Below are positions 1 through 9,741 of a DNA stretch of 64,000 bases, piece after piece (the first letter of the stretch is position 1; each line of letters opens with the position of its first letter). The notes beneath the pieces are model-generated. The model searched no databases, was not told where the DNA came from, and saw only the letters and a list, made by a program, of their open reading frames with translations. Location: NCBI GenBank assembly GCA_023897205.1, contig JAHWDD010000002.1, forward strand, positions 2,232,001 to 2,296,000, read 5' to 3'. The position numbers and the translations under genes were made by a program. This stretch comes from Exophiala sp. HKRS030. Taxonomy: Eukaryota; Ascomycota; Eurotiomycetes; Chaetothyriales; Herpotrichiellaceae.

Positions 1-405
1 TCGAGAAAGAAACTTCGGAGTAGTCTGGAAAGAGGCCTCGAGGCAATAAAGATCGCGAAAGAAGCCGGCGTCACCATTTGCTTTGGCACTGATCTTCTTG
101 GGCCGATGCATTTTGCACAAACGAAAGAGTTTGTGCTAAGACGATCTGTGCAGACACCACTTGAGATTCTTCAGAGCGCCACTGTGAACGCAGCGCGCAT
201 GATGAAGCACCACGATTCGTTGGGCCGAGTTGCTCCGGGTTTCATTGCCGATCTTCTCATACTCAATGAGAATCCATTGGAAGACATCACGGTATTGGAC
301 AGGCCTGATAAACATTTGTTGGCGGTCTTCAAAGAAGGCAGGCTCATGACCTCGCGCTGGTCGCGGCTTCAGCCAAAGAGTCGTAGGCCCGCAATGATCT
401 TGTAG
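1..405 (+). CDS. Amidohydrolase family protein, C-terminal part (5' end outside window)
   Basis: The reading frame is open from base 1, so the gene starts upstream of the window, and it ends at TAG 403-405. The visible 134 residues match the end of the metal-dependent amidohydrolase superfamily (imidazolonepropionase/prolidase-like branch). The stretch VTICFGTDLL carries the Asp that closes the TIM-barrel active site. It is followed by PLEILQSATVNAARMM and by a typical C-terminal element, GRVAPGFIADLLILNENPL, in which the protein returns to the small beta-sandwich domain. These enzymes hydrolyse C-N bonds in amides, ureas or cyclic imides; the substrate cannot be read from this fragment. Its neighbour downstream on the same strand is a DUF1989-deacetylase fusion, which would suit a shared role in amide or ureide breakdown, but that is inference. 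Confidence 0.85.
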   Translation, partial: SRKKLRSSLERGLEAIKIAKEAGVTICFGTDLLGPMHFAQTKEFVLRRSVQTPLEILQSATVNAARMMKHHDSLGRVAPGFIADLLILNENPLEDITVLDRPDKHLLAVFKEGRLMTSRWSRLQPKSRRPAMIL

Positions 406-853
406 GCCTCAGAAGGAGATAACCTGATTTCAGGCGGCTAGTCAACAGAAACCCCTACTGGTCATCGTTCGCCTTTTAGTACGGCAGTCCAAAGCACTAA
501 ACAGAGTCCTGCTCTTTCTCGAACTGGATCACGGTGAACTCCGTATTTTGACGATTTGCAAATCCGATGACCTCAATCGACCTTTTCCACCCAGGAGTTC
601 TTCCACGGATAACAGTATCCCTGCTTTATCATGAACCGGCGAGGAATGTAAAGATTTCCATTTTGCTGGAACTACGGGCCCCCGCATCTACGAAAGCATA
701 CTCCCAAGCGCTCATGTCCGCAGCATGGTCGACTGGGAGGGTGTTGAGTGAGCACTAAAAGGCATGATAAATAAGAACCAGACTTCAGGCTCTTGGGCAT
801 TTTGCCTGTAGCCTCTAGCCGTCACCATAATAGTGTCAGGATATTGAAACAAC
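406..853. other. Intergenic, amidohydrolase to deacetylase fusion
   Basis: This stretch holds the 3' region of the amidohydrolase gene and the promoter and leader of the next gene. I see no convincing gene or repeat in it. Confidence 0.5.
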
Positions 854-2443
854 ATGGGGATCATACCAGCACGCAAAGCTGTCGCCTTCTCCGTCAAGAG
901 GGGTCAGCAAGTGAAAGTTGTCAACACTCATGGCAAACAAGTGGTGGATTTCTGGGCGTTTAACCCCAAGGATGCGAATGACTTCCTGTCCATGGTCCAT
1001 ACAAGGACCATCTTGCTCAAGGTGTCACTTTCTCAGGGGGACACGTTGTACAGCACAAGGAGGAAGCCCATGCTCGTCTTGACAGAGGACACCACGAAAG
1101 GCGTCCACGACATCATCTGGTCGGCCTGCGACGCTGAACGATATCGCATGCAAGGCTTCGATGGATACCACGACAACTGCACTGACAACATGCACCAGGC
1201 TTTGAAAGATAACTTTCCACATTTTGACATCGCGGACGACTGGGTCCCTGACCCCCTGAACTTGTTCATGAATGTGGCTATAGATCACCGTGGCGCGTTG
1301 GACATCAAAAATCCAACCTCTGAAAAGGGCCAGTATGTGACCTTGGAGGCACAGACGGATCTCATCATCGTCACGAGCGCTTGTCCTCAAGACATGGCTC
1401 CTGTCAATGCTGGTATGCCAACAGATTGCGAATATTTGGTTTCGGAGACAGGGGGCCTCGAGCAAATTCCACCCACGCCGCCACCACCGGTGGAAATCCG
1501 TCGCCGACGTGTCAAAGTGGCCTTGTCGTTCGATTTCGATGCGGTGTCACATTGGCTGGGCACCGGGTGCCACCCGGACAACAACATGGCCGACTACAGC
1601 TCCGGGATCTTTGCGGGTCAGGTTGGAGCTCTCCGGTTACTCGACATGCTCAAGAAGTGTGGAATTGCAGACCAGGTGACGTGGTTCATCCCGGGCCACA
1701 CCATAGAGACGTTTCCGCAGACAGTCCAGCGGGTGGTCGAATCCGGAGCGGAAATTGGGCTTCACGGTTATTCTCACGAAGGCATCTATCAGATGACGGC
1801 GGAGCAAGAGAAGGACGTCCTGCTCAAGTGCATCGACGTCGCGACAAAGTTGTGCGGCGGCAAAAAGCCACGGGGCTACCGGGCGCCCATGTACACCATC
1901 CGGGAGACCACGGTCAAGCTGCTCCGCGAACACGAGTTCCTCTACGACACGTCGCTCATGCACCACGACTCGCAACCCTACTTCACGCCCAGCGACCCGC
2001 CGATCAAGACCATCGACTTCTCCAAGCCGGCTTCCTCGTGGCTCCACCCGACCCAGATCTCGCCGCGGTCGTATCCCGAGGGCGACGAGCATCCTCTGGT
2101 GGAAATCCCGTGCGGATGGTACAACGAGGACATGATGCCTCTGCAGTACCTGCCCCACCTGGCGAACAGCATGGGCTACGTGTCGACTCGCGTGGTCGAG
2201 CAGATGTGGAAGGACAAGTTCATGTGGCTGTGGGAGAACTCATCCGAAGGAGGCGCCTCTGCGGACTTCATCTTTCCGATTCTGATGCACCCGGACACTT
2301 CTGGCCTCGCCCACATCATAGGAATGTCGGAGCGGTTCATCATGTGGTTGAAAGGGTTCGGGGATAGCGTGTCGTTCTCGACCCACGAGAGTATCGCCAA
2401 AGATTGGCTTCTGGAACAAAAGCAAAAGTTGGGTGTCGCATGA
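854..2443 (+). CDS. DUF1989 / PuuE-type polysaccharide deacetylase fusion protein
   Basis: A single-exon gene of 529 residues. Residues about 1-190 are a DUF1989 (urea carboxylase-associated family) domain; landmarks are GKQVVDFWAFN, EDTTKGVHDIIWSACDAERY, HDNCTDNMHQAL, PDPLNLFMNV and the closing SACPQDMAPVN. Residues about 215-520 are a NodB/PuuE-type polysaccharide deacetylase domain, with VALSFDFDA as motif 1, EIGLHGYSHEG as the His-x-x-x-His metal motif 2, RGYRAPMY as motif 3 and FPILMHPDTSG near the end. PuuE relatives act as metal-independent allantoinases or related cyclic-amide hydrolases in bacteria, and DUF1989 proteins travel with urea carboxylase. The combination therefore suggests an enzyme of ureide or other nitrogen-compound catabolism rather than chitin deacetylation. 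No signal peptide is visible, so it is probably cytosolic. The substrate is unknown. The ATG is the first in frame and begins directly at the DUF1989 fold. Confidence 0.88.
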   Translation: MGIIPARKAVAFSVKRGQQVKVVNTHGKQVVDFWAFNPKDANDFLSMVHTRTILLKVSLSQGDTLYSTRRKPMLVLTEDTTKGVHDIIWSACDAERYRMQGFDGYHDNCTDNMHQALKDNFPHFDIADDWVPDPLNLFMNVAIDHRGALDIKNPTSEKGQYVTLEAQTDLIIVTSACPQDMAPVNAGMPTDCEYLVSETGGLEQIPPTPPPPVEIRRRRVKVALSFDFDAVSHWLGTGCHPDNNMADYSSGIFAGQVGALRLLDMLKKCGIADQVTWFIPGHTIETFPQTVQRVVESGAEIGLHGYSHEGIYQMTAEQEKDVLLKCIDVATKLCGGKKPRGYRAPMYTIRETTVKLLREHEFLYDTSLMHHDSQPYFTPSDPPIKTIDFSKPASSWLHPTQISPRSYPEGDEHPLVEIPCGWYNEDMMPLQYLPHLANSMGYVSTRVVEQMWKDKFMWLWENSSEGGASADFIFPILMHPDTSGLAHIIGMSERFIMWLKGFGDSVSFSTHESIAKDWLLEQKQKLGVA

Positions 2444-2748
2444 GGTGGTGGTGGCCAGGGATCAGGAAGCAGTCAAAGACACAAGAGGCCAAACTCGTCA
2501 GAAGCCCGACTTCAAAAAAAAATGGTAGGAGCGAAATGGTCTTTTATTGATCGGAATCACGCTCATGACCGTTGGCCGTCAGATTCTGATCCGGTCTTTT
2601 CTTGTCAATGGAGAACGAGGCTGTCAAATTATGTGGTTCCTTTGTTGAGTCTCGTAGCGTATCCCTCGGAATAATTATTGGTCCGCCCAACCCGAATTCG
2701 GACCAGAAATAGACGGACGAGGGCATAATCATACAAGGGACTTCCATT

Positions 2749-3110
2749 TCATGCTCTTAGTAAATACCTTTGAACCGGTGCCACCACGCGGATAGTTTGT
2801 TTATTGCTTGAACTCGGCTCCCACGCGTTCAACACCTGTCCGGGTGATTGGACGCCGCACATGAAGTCGAGGCCGACCACGTCGGTGAAGAACCGTAAGT
2901 TCTTGTCAAGTCGGGCGGTATGCGGCGCCACCATGAGTGGCACCAGCGGTGTCGAACCGGGACCGCTGGCCTCTTGGGCGACCACGTCGCAGAACTCGAC
3001 ACAGACACCGTCGGGGTCGTGCACGCAAAAGATCTGGAAGCCCCATCTCGGGGAGGTTTGGGTTGACGCGCAAATGAGTTTTCCAGGTGGGATGGAACGG
3101 CCGACTTCCG
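2749..3110 (-). pseudogene. VOC (glyoxalase/extradiol dioxygenase-like) domain remnant
   Basis: Read on the minus strand, this stretch encodes a piece of a two-domain vicinal-oxygen-chelate protein. WGFQIFCVHDPDGVCVEF is the end of a first VOC module, with the DPDG turn and the metal-ligand Glu. PLVPLMVAPHTARLDKNLRF followed by FFTDVVGLDF begins a second module. The second module breaks off after about 45 residues at a stop (2749-2751), and the first lacks its N-terminal half. No ATG is suitably placed, and the upstream side joins directly to a cytochrome P450 exon fragment. It is therefore a truncated, non-functional remnant. The original role cannot be fixed beyond the VOC superfamily. Confidence 0.7.
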
Positions 3111-3112
3111 TT

Positions 3113-3265
3113 ATTGCTCACTTTGACGGCTTCAGGAGAGCTGAGGACAACCCAACGCTGGGTTCCCATCTGGATCTGGTAGATCTCACCCAACTCCTCA
3201 GCCCCATTTACCAGTTGTGACTCGCTCGGGTTGCTCGTTACTTGACCATTGTAGATATGAGAATG
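3113..3265 (-). pseudogene. Duplicated fragment of cytochrome P450 exon 1 (inverted copy)
   Basis: Read on the minus strand, these 153 bases match bases 15167-15319 of the P450 gene further along the window. By hand I count 5 mismatches, about 97% identity. The copy encodes GEIYQIQMGTQRWVVLSSPE, as the parent does, and keeps the parent's 5' splice donor (GTGAGC after the AAA codon) plus a few intron bases. It was therefore copied from DNA, not from spliced RNA. One difference changes LVKWAE to LVNGAE. The piece has no start codon or downstream exons and runs within three bases into the VOC remnant. Confidence 0.9.
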
Positions 3266-3997
3266 TCAGCATGGAACACACCACAATATCTGGGGTAAAT
3301 ATAGTACGTGGGTTGCTCAGGATCAAAGGGAACAAAACGCCCTTGAGTTTGAACTTGAGGTCGAGTAGTCAAACAGTAACAATTCAGAGAGTCAGGTTAG
3401 CAATACGTGGGCTGATGTGTGGTTGTTCAGGTGTGTTGTGCCAATGAAGAGCTGCACTGTCGTCCTTCTTGAGGAATTGATCTCGAGTTTCAGCAGATAC
3501 AAGTTTGCACTCAGATAATGGGTAGAATATCCTTCGTGGTTAGCTAACTACTGCCTTATCAATCTATAGGTAGGTAGGGAAAATGGGCATGCGTACAGAG
3601 CGCGTATATTGTACGCCCTCAGGCCTTATGTAGTAGCAAGTTAATAAAGTCATGCCAGAAGCCGCCCCACCTAGAGAGCCCTCCCCGGGGCATACGACTG
3701 GTCCCAGCACCTGTAACAGTGTTGCCTAACGCGCTACCAAACCAGGGGCTTGACTGTGACGGGGTCCTCGGGTTCCTCGACTTCCATCATCCAGAACTCA
3801 AGGACCCTGAGATAGCTCGATCAGCCAGGCATCCGTTATTTCGACCTGTTATCTTACTTTTTCATCAACAACTAACTCCAAGCTTGTACATATATATATA
3901 TACTGACGTTATCAGCATGGAACGCGTTCGACTCATATAATGTTCTCCCTTGTATGTGACTTTTTTTTTCTTTTGTTCACCCTAAGTAACCAGCAAC
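3266..3997. other. Intergenic / promoter region of MFS gene
   Basis: No gene is supported here. A TA-repeat lies about 95 bases before the MFS start codon, and a pyrimidine-rich tract (TTTTTTTTTTC) lies at 3960-3975. Confidence 0.5.
3891..3902 (+). promoter_or_regulatory. TA-repeat, possible TATA element
   Basis: Twelve bases of alternating TA lie 96 bases upstream of the ATG at 3998. The position suits a TATA element, but a simple microsatellite is equally possible. Confidence 0.35.
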
Positions 3998-5527
3998 ATG
4001 ACAATTTCCGAAGATGAACAACCACGGCAGCAGCAGCAATCAACAGAAAGCCAGCCGTTGCTTCAAGAGCCAACTCCAGAAAACACGGCACACAAACCAC
4101 CGCCGTCGAGGACGATATTTTGGAAACTCTACGCACTGGTGTTCTGTATCAACATTGCATTCCAGATCTTGATACCTGCTCAAACAGAGGTCTTTGAAAA
4201 CATCTACTGTAAACAGTGGTACCATAAACATCCCAGGCCGGACCTGCCCGCCCATGGCCCGGTCCCGGAGTCCTTCTGCAAGATCAGTCCCGTTCAAACC
4301 CAAGTGTCGTCGCTGAAAGGATGGTTGGAGGTCTCCCAGGCTGTCCCTGGCCTACTATTGAGCATACCCATTGGGGTCCTTGCAGACAGGATTGGCCGGC
4401 GGCACATTTTCATAGCGAACGCGTCGTCCATTTTCTTGATGCAAGTATGGATTACGGCGGTCACCTGGCTAGACGGTCGGTTCCCTCTTCGGACTGTCTG
4501 GCTATCGGGTGCATTTGGCCTCTTCACTGGAGGTACGATAGTCACGGAGATGCTCTTCGTTTGCATTCTGTCAGACATCAGTCCCGAAGGCCGACTCGCA
4601 GATGCATTCTTTCGAGCGACATCCTTTTCCTATCTCGGGAGGATGCTGGGCCCTTTCGTCGCAGGCATCTTGATGCGATGGAGTCCGTGGTATCCCGTGT
4701 ACCTGGGTCTCGGAATCCTGGGGTTCACCATAATTGTGGTCTTGTCGTTACCGGAGACACTGCACTTGCAAAATCACAACGACGAGGCGGAAGAGACGAC
4801 GTCGGAACATGAAGAAGGGCCGCAGACGACGACAACACCACCAGCACCGCCAAAGAGGGGTGGATTTTCCTTTGCTGATTCGCAAATGTCTATCCGTAGA
4901 GTGTTGAAGATTTGGAGTGACTGGCGGTTGGTGTTTGTGGCATTGACATTGCCGTTCAAGATCATATACTACGCCTTGAACGACCTGGTCCAGCGATACG
5001 TGTCCGACAGATACGGCTGGACTCTGGCCAACGCTACCCTCCTTTACTCTATTCAGGCGGCGGCGACAACCGTGATGCTGTTGACGATCCTCCCTCTGAT
5101 GTCCAACTATATCGACAGCCGCTTCTCAATCAGTGTCCTACAGAAGAATGTGGTCATGACCAGGGCATCGTTGTTCGTACTCGCACTGGCTTATGCAGTT
5201 ACAGGGCTTGCACCAAACCCGATCATCATGGTCATCGGCATGTTTATCGAAACGCTCTCGACCGGTCTTCCTGCGACCATGCGAGCTCTCGCTGCGGCTT
5301 TGGTCAGCAACCAGGACAAGGGGACTGTCTTCTCCGTCATGGCTGTGGCAGAAACTCTCAGCACTATGATGGCCTACCCTGTCACCGCCATGTTATTTAA
5401 CATTGGCTTGGAGCACGGCGGAGGGGCATGGTTAGGCCTGCCTTATGACTTTGTTTCCGTGGCAGCCGCTTTTGCTGGCATCATTATGTGCCTGCTGCGA
5501 TTTGAGAGACCTGTGAGGATTCCATAG
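3998..5527 (+). CDS. MFS transporter (proton-coupled/TetA-like type)
   Basis: An intronless gene for 509 residues. A polar N-terminus (residues 1-40, rich in Gln, Pro and Thr, with an acidic-dileucine-like ESQPLLQEP) is followed by about 12 hydrophobic segments. The major-facilitator signature between TM2 and TM3 is GVLADRIGRRHIF. A large hydrophilic loop between TM6 and TM7 is acidic and proline-rich (EETTSEHEEGPQ, then a TPPAPPKRG-like stretch). A long first extracellular loop with several His, Pro and Cys (about residues 68-98) is unusual in drug transporters but common in the fungal family of proton-coupled-folate/TetA-like MFS proteins. The substrate is unknown. It lies beside the amidohydrolase and the deacetylase fusion on the same strand, so a shared catabolic role is possible but unproven. 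Confidence 0.85.
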   Translation: MTISEDEQPRQQQQSTESQPLLQEPTPENTAHKPPPSRTIFWKLYALVFCINIAFQILIPAQTEVFENIYCKQWYHKHPRPDLPAHGPVPESFCKISPVQTQVSSLKGWLEVSQAVPGLLLSIPIGVLADRIGRRHIFIANASSIFLMQVWITAVTWLDGRFPLRTVWLSGAFGLFTGGTIVTEMLFVCILSDISPEGRLADAFFRATSFSYLGRMLGPFVAGILMRWSPWYPVYLGLGILGFTIIVVLSLPETLHLQNHNDEAEETTSEHEEGPQTTTTPPAPPKRGGFSFADSQMSIRRVLKIWSDWRLVFVALTLPFKIIYYALNDLVQRYVSDRYGWTLANATLLYSIQAAATTVMLLTILPLMSNYIDSRFSISVLQKNVVMTRASLFVLALAYAVTGLAPNPIIMVIGMFIETLSTGLPATMRALAAALVSNQDKGTVFSVMAVAETLSTMMAYPVTAMLFNIGLEHGGGAWLGLPYDFVSVAAAFAGIIMCLLRFERPVRIP

Positions 5528-6029
5528 TATGGCATGAAGCCTAATGGTGACATTGTGACTACCCAAAAATATACAGGAGAAATCACGTTGATATACTGAA
5601 CAGCCCCGATAATTAGTGGATTGATTGATATGTATTCGTAAGCATCTCATCGGCCTCAAGCGGTGATAAAAGAAAGCGCGTAGATGGCGTCATGAGCTTC
5701 TCCCTTGCCGCCTTCTTTAACCAATCCCCGGCAGATGTTGGTCAGCTAATAAACAGTACGAGTACCATGAAGACCTCCAACATGCATGTCTAGCGGCATC
5801 ATCTCCGCAGTCTCGAGCAATTGATGTCGACGATTTGCAAGGGCCCAAAACGATGATCACGATAATCTGATAATATACCGACTTGTTCCTTCTCCCTCGT
5901 CCTCATCCTCCTCCTCTTCTCTCACCTCTTCGGCCTCCCACCTCTCCTCGCCTCTTTCACTCCTCCGAGGACTTCGTTCCCGTACTTGTACTCTTCTCTG
6001 TTAAAACGACCACAGGAATCAAACACAAA
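5528..6029. other. Intergenic, CT-rich leader of the b561 gene
   Basis: From about 5885 to 6000 the plus strand is strongly pyrimidine-rich, as is common just upstream of fungal start codons. Nothing else is recognised. Confidence 0.5.
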
Positions 6030-7065
6030 ATGGCTTCGGCAACCGGAGTTCCAGAGCAGAACCCTGCGTTACAAGAGGAGGAACCTCTCCTCGGACGTCC
6101 AGGTGATGTCACGCAAAGGCCAGGACAAGGGCTACAGTTCAATCTGGTCACGGGCACCGGTAAGCGTAGACGACACCCTGGGGATTATTACAAGCACACC
6201 TATTCTCGGTAGCACCGACGAACGCAATGAACAAACACAGACTGACGTTTTGGCGTGTGTGTGGTGTTACAGCAATCCTCGCTCAAGCAGGCATATGGAT
6301 TCTCGCCGCCCTCGTGTGGGCCGCCATCTTCCAAAACGACTTCATCTTCTTCTCCTACCATCCTCTGCTGAACTCGGCGGCCACCCTCCTCTTCGTCCAG
6401 GGCACACTCGTGCTTCAGCCGACCGCGTCACAGAAAGATAAGATGCGTGGATCATATGCACATTCTGTATTCAACACGTTGGGTGTAGCAGGTACGTTTA
6501 TTTTTTCTTCAACGTTGGGCGTACTCGCCAGCAAAAGAGGTCAAGGGGATATCTCGCGGGCGTGCGTGTTGTGTTGCTGATACATGAGTCGACAACAACA
6601 ACAGGTTTGATCGCTGGATTGGTGATTATCGAAATGAACAAGGCCTCGCACCCAGAGACCAGATTCACCAGTATCCACGGCAAGATGGGCCTGGTCGCTT
6701 ACATTTACATCTTCATCCAATGGCTTTTTGGGTTTGCGCAATTTTATACTCCCCAGCTCTTTGGTGGAGTCGACAATGCAAAGGCAATGTACAAGTACCA
6801 CAGGTAAGAAAGAATGACCTTGCTCGCCAGCCGTTTGGGGGCAAATTTTGTCGACATCTGAGAGAAATGCTGACAACCACGGAACGCATACAGAATAGCA
6901 GGATATATCTTGCAAGTCTACATGTTGGCCGTCATCGCTGCTGCCACGCAGACCGCTTTCAACAAGAACGCTCTCCATATCAAGTTGTGGGCCGTCATCG
7001 TCGCGAGTATCCTGGTCTTGGCTGGTGTTCTCCCGCGCATCAAGAAGCATAAATTTGGATTGTAG
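6030..7065 (+). CDS. Cytochrome b561 / ferric reductase-like transmembrane protein
   Basis: Four exons: 6030-6159, 6273-6491, 6605-6803 and 6894-7065. Spliced, they give 239 residues. After a polar N-terminus of about 43 residues come the cytochrome b561 core helices. The four haem-ligand histidines lie in the expected contexts: FFSYHPLLNS, SYAHSVFNTLG, FTSIHGKMGLVAYI and YKYHRIAGYIL. The protein ends in a basic cytosolic tail, RIKKHKFGL. Members of this family move electrons across membranes, typically from ascorbate to ferric iron or to another acceptor, and sit in vacuolar, endosomal or plasma membranes. There is no DOMON domain. All three introns have GT...AG ends and keep the reading frame continuous, which supports this exon model. 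The gene lies in a head-to-tail position after the MFS gene. Confidence 0.85.
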
Positions 7066-7599
7066 TCGAGTAGAGGGCCAGGTTTCCGCCACACCATCCC
7101 ATGCATGTCATATGGTTAGTGACACATGGTTGTCCGTACTCCTGCGAGGAAGAACGTGTTGGAGGAACGAAGCAAAGATCTTACTTTTCTGTTGGTGCAG
7201 TGTTCATTCAAAGCGTGTTGATAGTATGGGTTCACATGGCGTGGCTAATGGAGCAGGTTTAGTTTTGTTTGCTGAGGTATAATGACACTGTAAACAGGCA
7301 TGACCCTCCCAGCATATTCTATCGGTCTCAGCAAGAATACCCATTGCTGACGGAGATACGAAGAGGTATAATCCAAATAATGGTACTCCGTACGAGTACA
7401 GTATTTTTGACTGATCATCTACACGAGATCTGAGAGATGCCTCTACACTTTCTATTTCTCATTCAATCTTGACACATGTACCTAGGCATATATTTGAGGG
7501 TACTCTAAGGTAGGTAGATAGATATCTTGAAGTATTTCCGTTATTGGAAAAAGAAAAACCCTCGTCCTTTCAGTTGTCGTCTTCGCGGTCTGTTGTGTG
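7066..7599. other. Intergenic, between convergent b561 and COG8 genes
   Basis: No gene is seen. It contains an exact TACTCCGTA motif at 7384-7392 and an AGGTAGGTAGATAG stretch near 7508. Confidence 0.5.
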
Positions 7600-9471
7600 T
7601 CATCGAACCGCGACATCGCTCGACTCTCGCCTTTGCACCACGACCCGATCTTGGCCCGCGGCGAGAGCCTCCAATCTAGCCGCTTGGACCCGGTGTTTCT
7701 TGATCACGGCGATCCATTCTGGTTCCGGTGGCGGTGGTGGAACGGACGACTTCCCTTCTTCTTTTGTGTCTGTCTGATTTGGATTCTCGTCACTCTCTTC
7801 TTCTTCGTGTTGGGGATCATCGTCTTTTGTTTTGCTGTCATGTGGAAGGTCGGATCTCTCTTTATCTTCTTCTTCGTCTCCGGTCACAGGTGAAACGTTG
7901 ACATTCTCCTCCTGCTTATGCTCGACCTCTTCGTCTTCGTCTTCCTCCTCATCATATTCATCCTCATCCTCATAAAGCGTGGCAATCATAAGACTAAAAT
8001 CCGCACCTAATCTACCAAGGCTGTTGGCGGCGTAGAGAACCTGCATGAGCAAAGATTCCCTCACGGCAGGGTCCGTAATGTTGGGAAGGTATTCTTTTAA
8101 TGTTGACATGAATATTTCCACCAGGTGTAGAGGGAAAGACTGTAATGCCGGAGGGAGTGAGAGTGACAAAGATCTCGAGTCCTTGTCGGTTGGGGAAGGG
8201 GTTTTGGTGTTTTCATCACCACCACCACCACCAACACCGCCTTCATCTTCTGGAAAGACGTTGCGATACATACTCATCGTGGCGAAGGACTGTTCACGGA
8301 ATATCTCAATGTATCGCTTGAGATAACGCTCGGTCTGTTGGCCGGCGAGAGGGTTGTATGAGCCGCCACCAGAATTGGACGATTTACGCGTCTTAAGGTC
8401 AGGACGTGATGCGGCCGCCCTTGTCGTCGCGGACGCGGAGGTGGATGTGTTTGCGAGCTTTCTCGCTCGTGTTTCTTGGTCGGCGAGTTCGCGAAGCGGG
8501 GCGAGAGCTTCAGTCATGCCGAGAAAGGTGGCGAGTCGGGCGCAGAGGAACAGCGCACCAAAGTGACCTTCGTCTTGGGATGTGGCGGTGTTGGTCGATT
8601 GAGGTTGATGCGACGAGGACATGCTGCTGCTGAACTGTGTCGTGCCTGGCCCCCTGGAGGAGAAGGAGGAGGAGGAGGGATGTGTTCTTTGGAGGTTAGA
8701 CGTGTTGAGTTCCGGGGCAACGCGGCGTAGCCAACCTATCATGCGGATCGCGGCGGCGAGGCGGATGTTTTGTGTCCGGAGACTGGCGATGAGGTTACTC
8801 GTCATGTCCTTCATGGCGACTTGGGCGTCGGCGACCACCCCCTTGACGAGTTCTGATTCTGGGTAAAGGATCTGGAGACGCTTGATGTGGGCGAAGAGGT
8901 CGAGTGCCTGGGTGTAATTTGCACCACCACCACCACCACCACCACCGGAGGTGGATGTGGCGTTGGCGTTGCCGCTCGCCGATGCGATCGCTGCCGACAG
9001 TAAAGAGGGCAATTCGAGAATGTCTTGGGCCTTGTCGGCTTGGCGTGCCAGCAGGGCCGATTCCCGTCGACGAGTGAGGAGGGCATTGTTGACACCCGCT
9101 GTCTCGTCCTTGGACCGGGTGTACAATGTAGCGAACTTGACCGCGCTCGAGTCGAGTTCTGGAATTTCGCCTTTGAGGGCGTCGACCGACGAGGTCAATG
9201 TCGGTAGTGATGTGCGGAGTGTGGACAGCTGGTCTGATGAGGTGGTTGTGGTGCGGTGTGAGCGTGAACTAAGCGCCTGGATGGAAACGAGGTTCGACTG
9301 AGCCGACTGAGCCAGGGACTGAGGCTCGGTCGTGGTCAAGTCATTCAACCGTAAAGACACCAGACGCGACAAGTATCTCGATATCTCTGGGTTGGAGGTT
9401 GGTGAATTTGTTGCGGTGGGAGAGGTTGTGGGAATATGAGGCCTCAACAGCTCATACAAAGGGTCTGCCAT
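7600..9471 (-). CDS. COG8: Conserved oligomeric Golgi complex subunit 8 (Dor1 family)
   Basis: A single-exon gene for 623 residues, using the ATG at 9471; an in-frame GTG lies 14 codons upstream. The N-terminus, PEISRYLSRLVSLRLNDLTT, matches the Dor1-family start. The central helical part has LRTQNIRLAAAIRMIGWLRR and FLCARLATFLGMTEAL. Conserved blocks follow: QTERYLKRYIEIFREQSF, then MYRNVFPEDEG, and NSLGRLGADFSLMIATLY. These align with the equivalent blocks of animal COG8. COG8 bridges the two lobes of the COG tether, which guides retrograde vesicles to the Golgi. The middle and end carry low-complexity inserts: poly-Gly runs encoded by GGT/CCA repeats, and an acidic tail of Glu/Asp (about residues 530-560). 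The gene is divergent from GNA1, with about 270 bases between starts. Confidence 0.88.
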   Translation of the reverse strand: MADPLYELLRPHIPTTSPTATNSPTSNPEISRYLSRLVSLRLNDLTTTEPQSLAQSAQSNLVSIQALSSRSHRTTTTSSDQLSTLRTSLPTLTSSVDALKGEIPELDSSAVKFATLYTRSKDETAGVNNALLTRRRESALLARQADKAQDILELPSLLSAAIASASGNANATSTSGGGGGGGGANYTQALDLFAHIKRLQILYPESELVKGVVADAQVAMKDMTSNLIASLRTQNIRLAAAIRMIGWLRRVAPELNTSNLQRTHPSSSSFSSRGPGTTQFSSSMSSSHQPQSTNTATSQDEGHFGALFLCARLATFLGMTEALAPLRELADQETRARKLANTSTSASATTRAAASRPDLKTRKSSNSGGGSYNPLAGQQTERYLKRYIEIFREQSFATMSMYRNVFPEDEGGVGGGGGDENTKTPSPTDKDSRSLSLSLPPALQSFPLHLVEIFMSTLKEYLPNITDPAVRESLLMQVLYAANSLGRLGADFSLMIATLYEDEDEYDEEEDEDEEVEHKQEENVNVSPVTGDEEEDKERSDLPHDSKTKDDDPQHEEEESDENPNQTDTKEEGKSSVPPPPPEPEWIAVIKKHRVQAARLEALAAGQDRVVVQRRESSDVAVR

Positions 9472-9741
9472 CTCGAGAGACGTTCTGTACAAGAAATCCA
9501 CAACTGAGGACACGTTCAGCCCGAAACATTTATCTCATAGTCGAATATATCATGTTGTCTGTGCAGAGTAAAACGATCATGAAATCTGGACGTTTTGACT
9601 GGGATCGGGGAAATATAGCGCCGTTCCGTCCGGCAAACCTACCAATTTTTATACACCTTGACCGCTTAAGCCGTCCGGCACTCATCTCGCATCCCGATCA
9701 ACTTGCTCCCTCCTTAAGGTACATGATGAGAAAAGGACAAC
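9472..9741. promoter_or_regulatory. Bidirectional promoter region COG8 / GNA1
   Basis: The two divergent start codons are 270 bases apart, so this short stretch must serve both genes. No specific binding site could be assigned by eye. Confidence 0.45.

Noticed and set aside
1381..2367. 328-codon open frame overlapping the deacetylase fusion in another frame
   Set aside because: Composition is Arg/His/Pro-rich with no domain, while the other frame encodes two clear domains.
9472..9513. Upstream extension of COG8 to a GTG codon
   Set aside because: Fungal genes rarely start at GTG; an ATG follows 14 codons later, before the conserved part.
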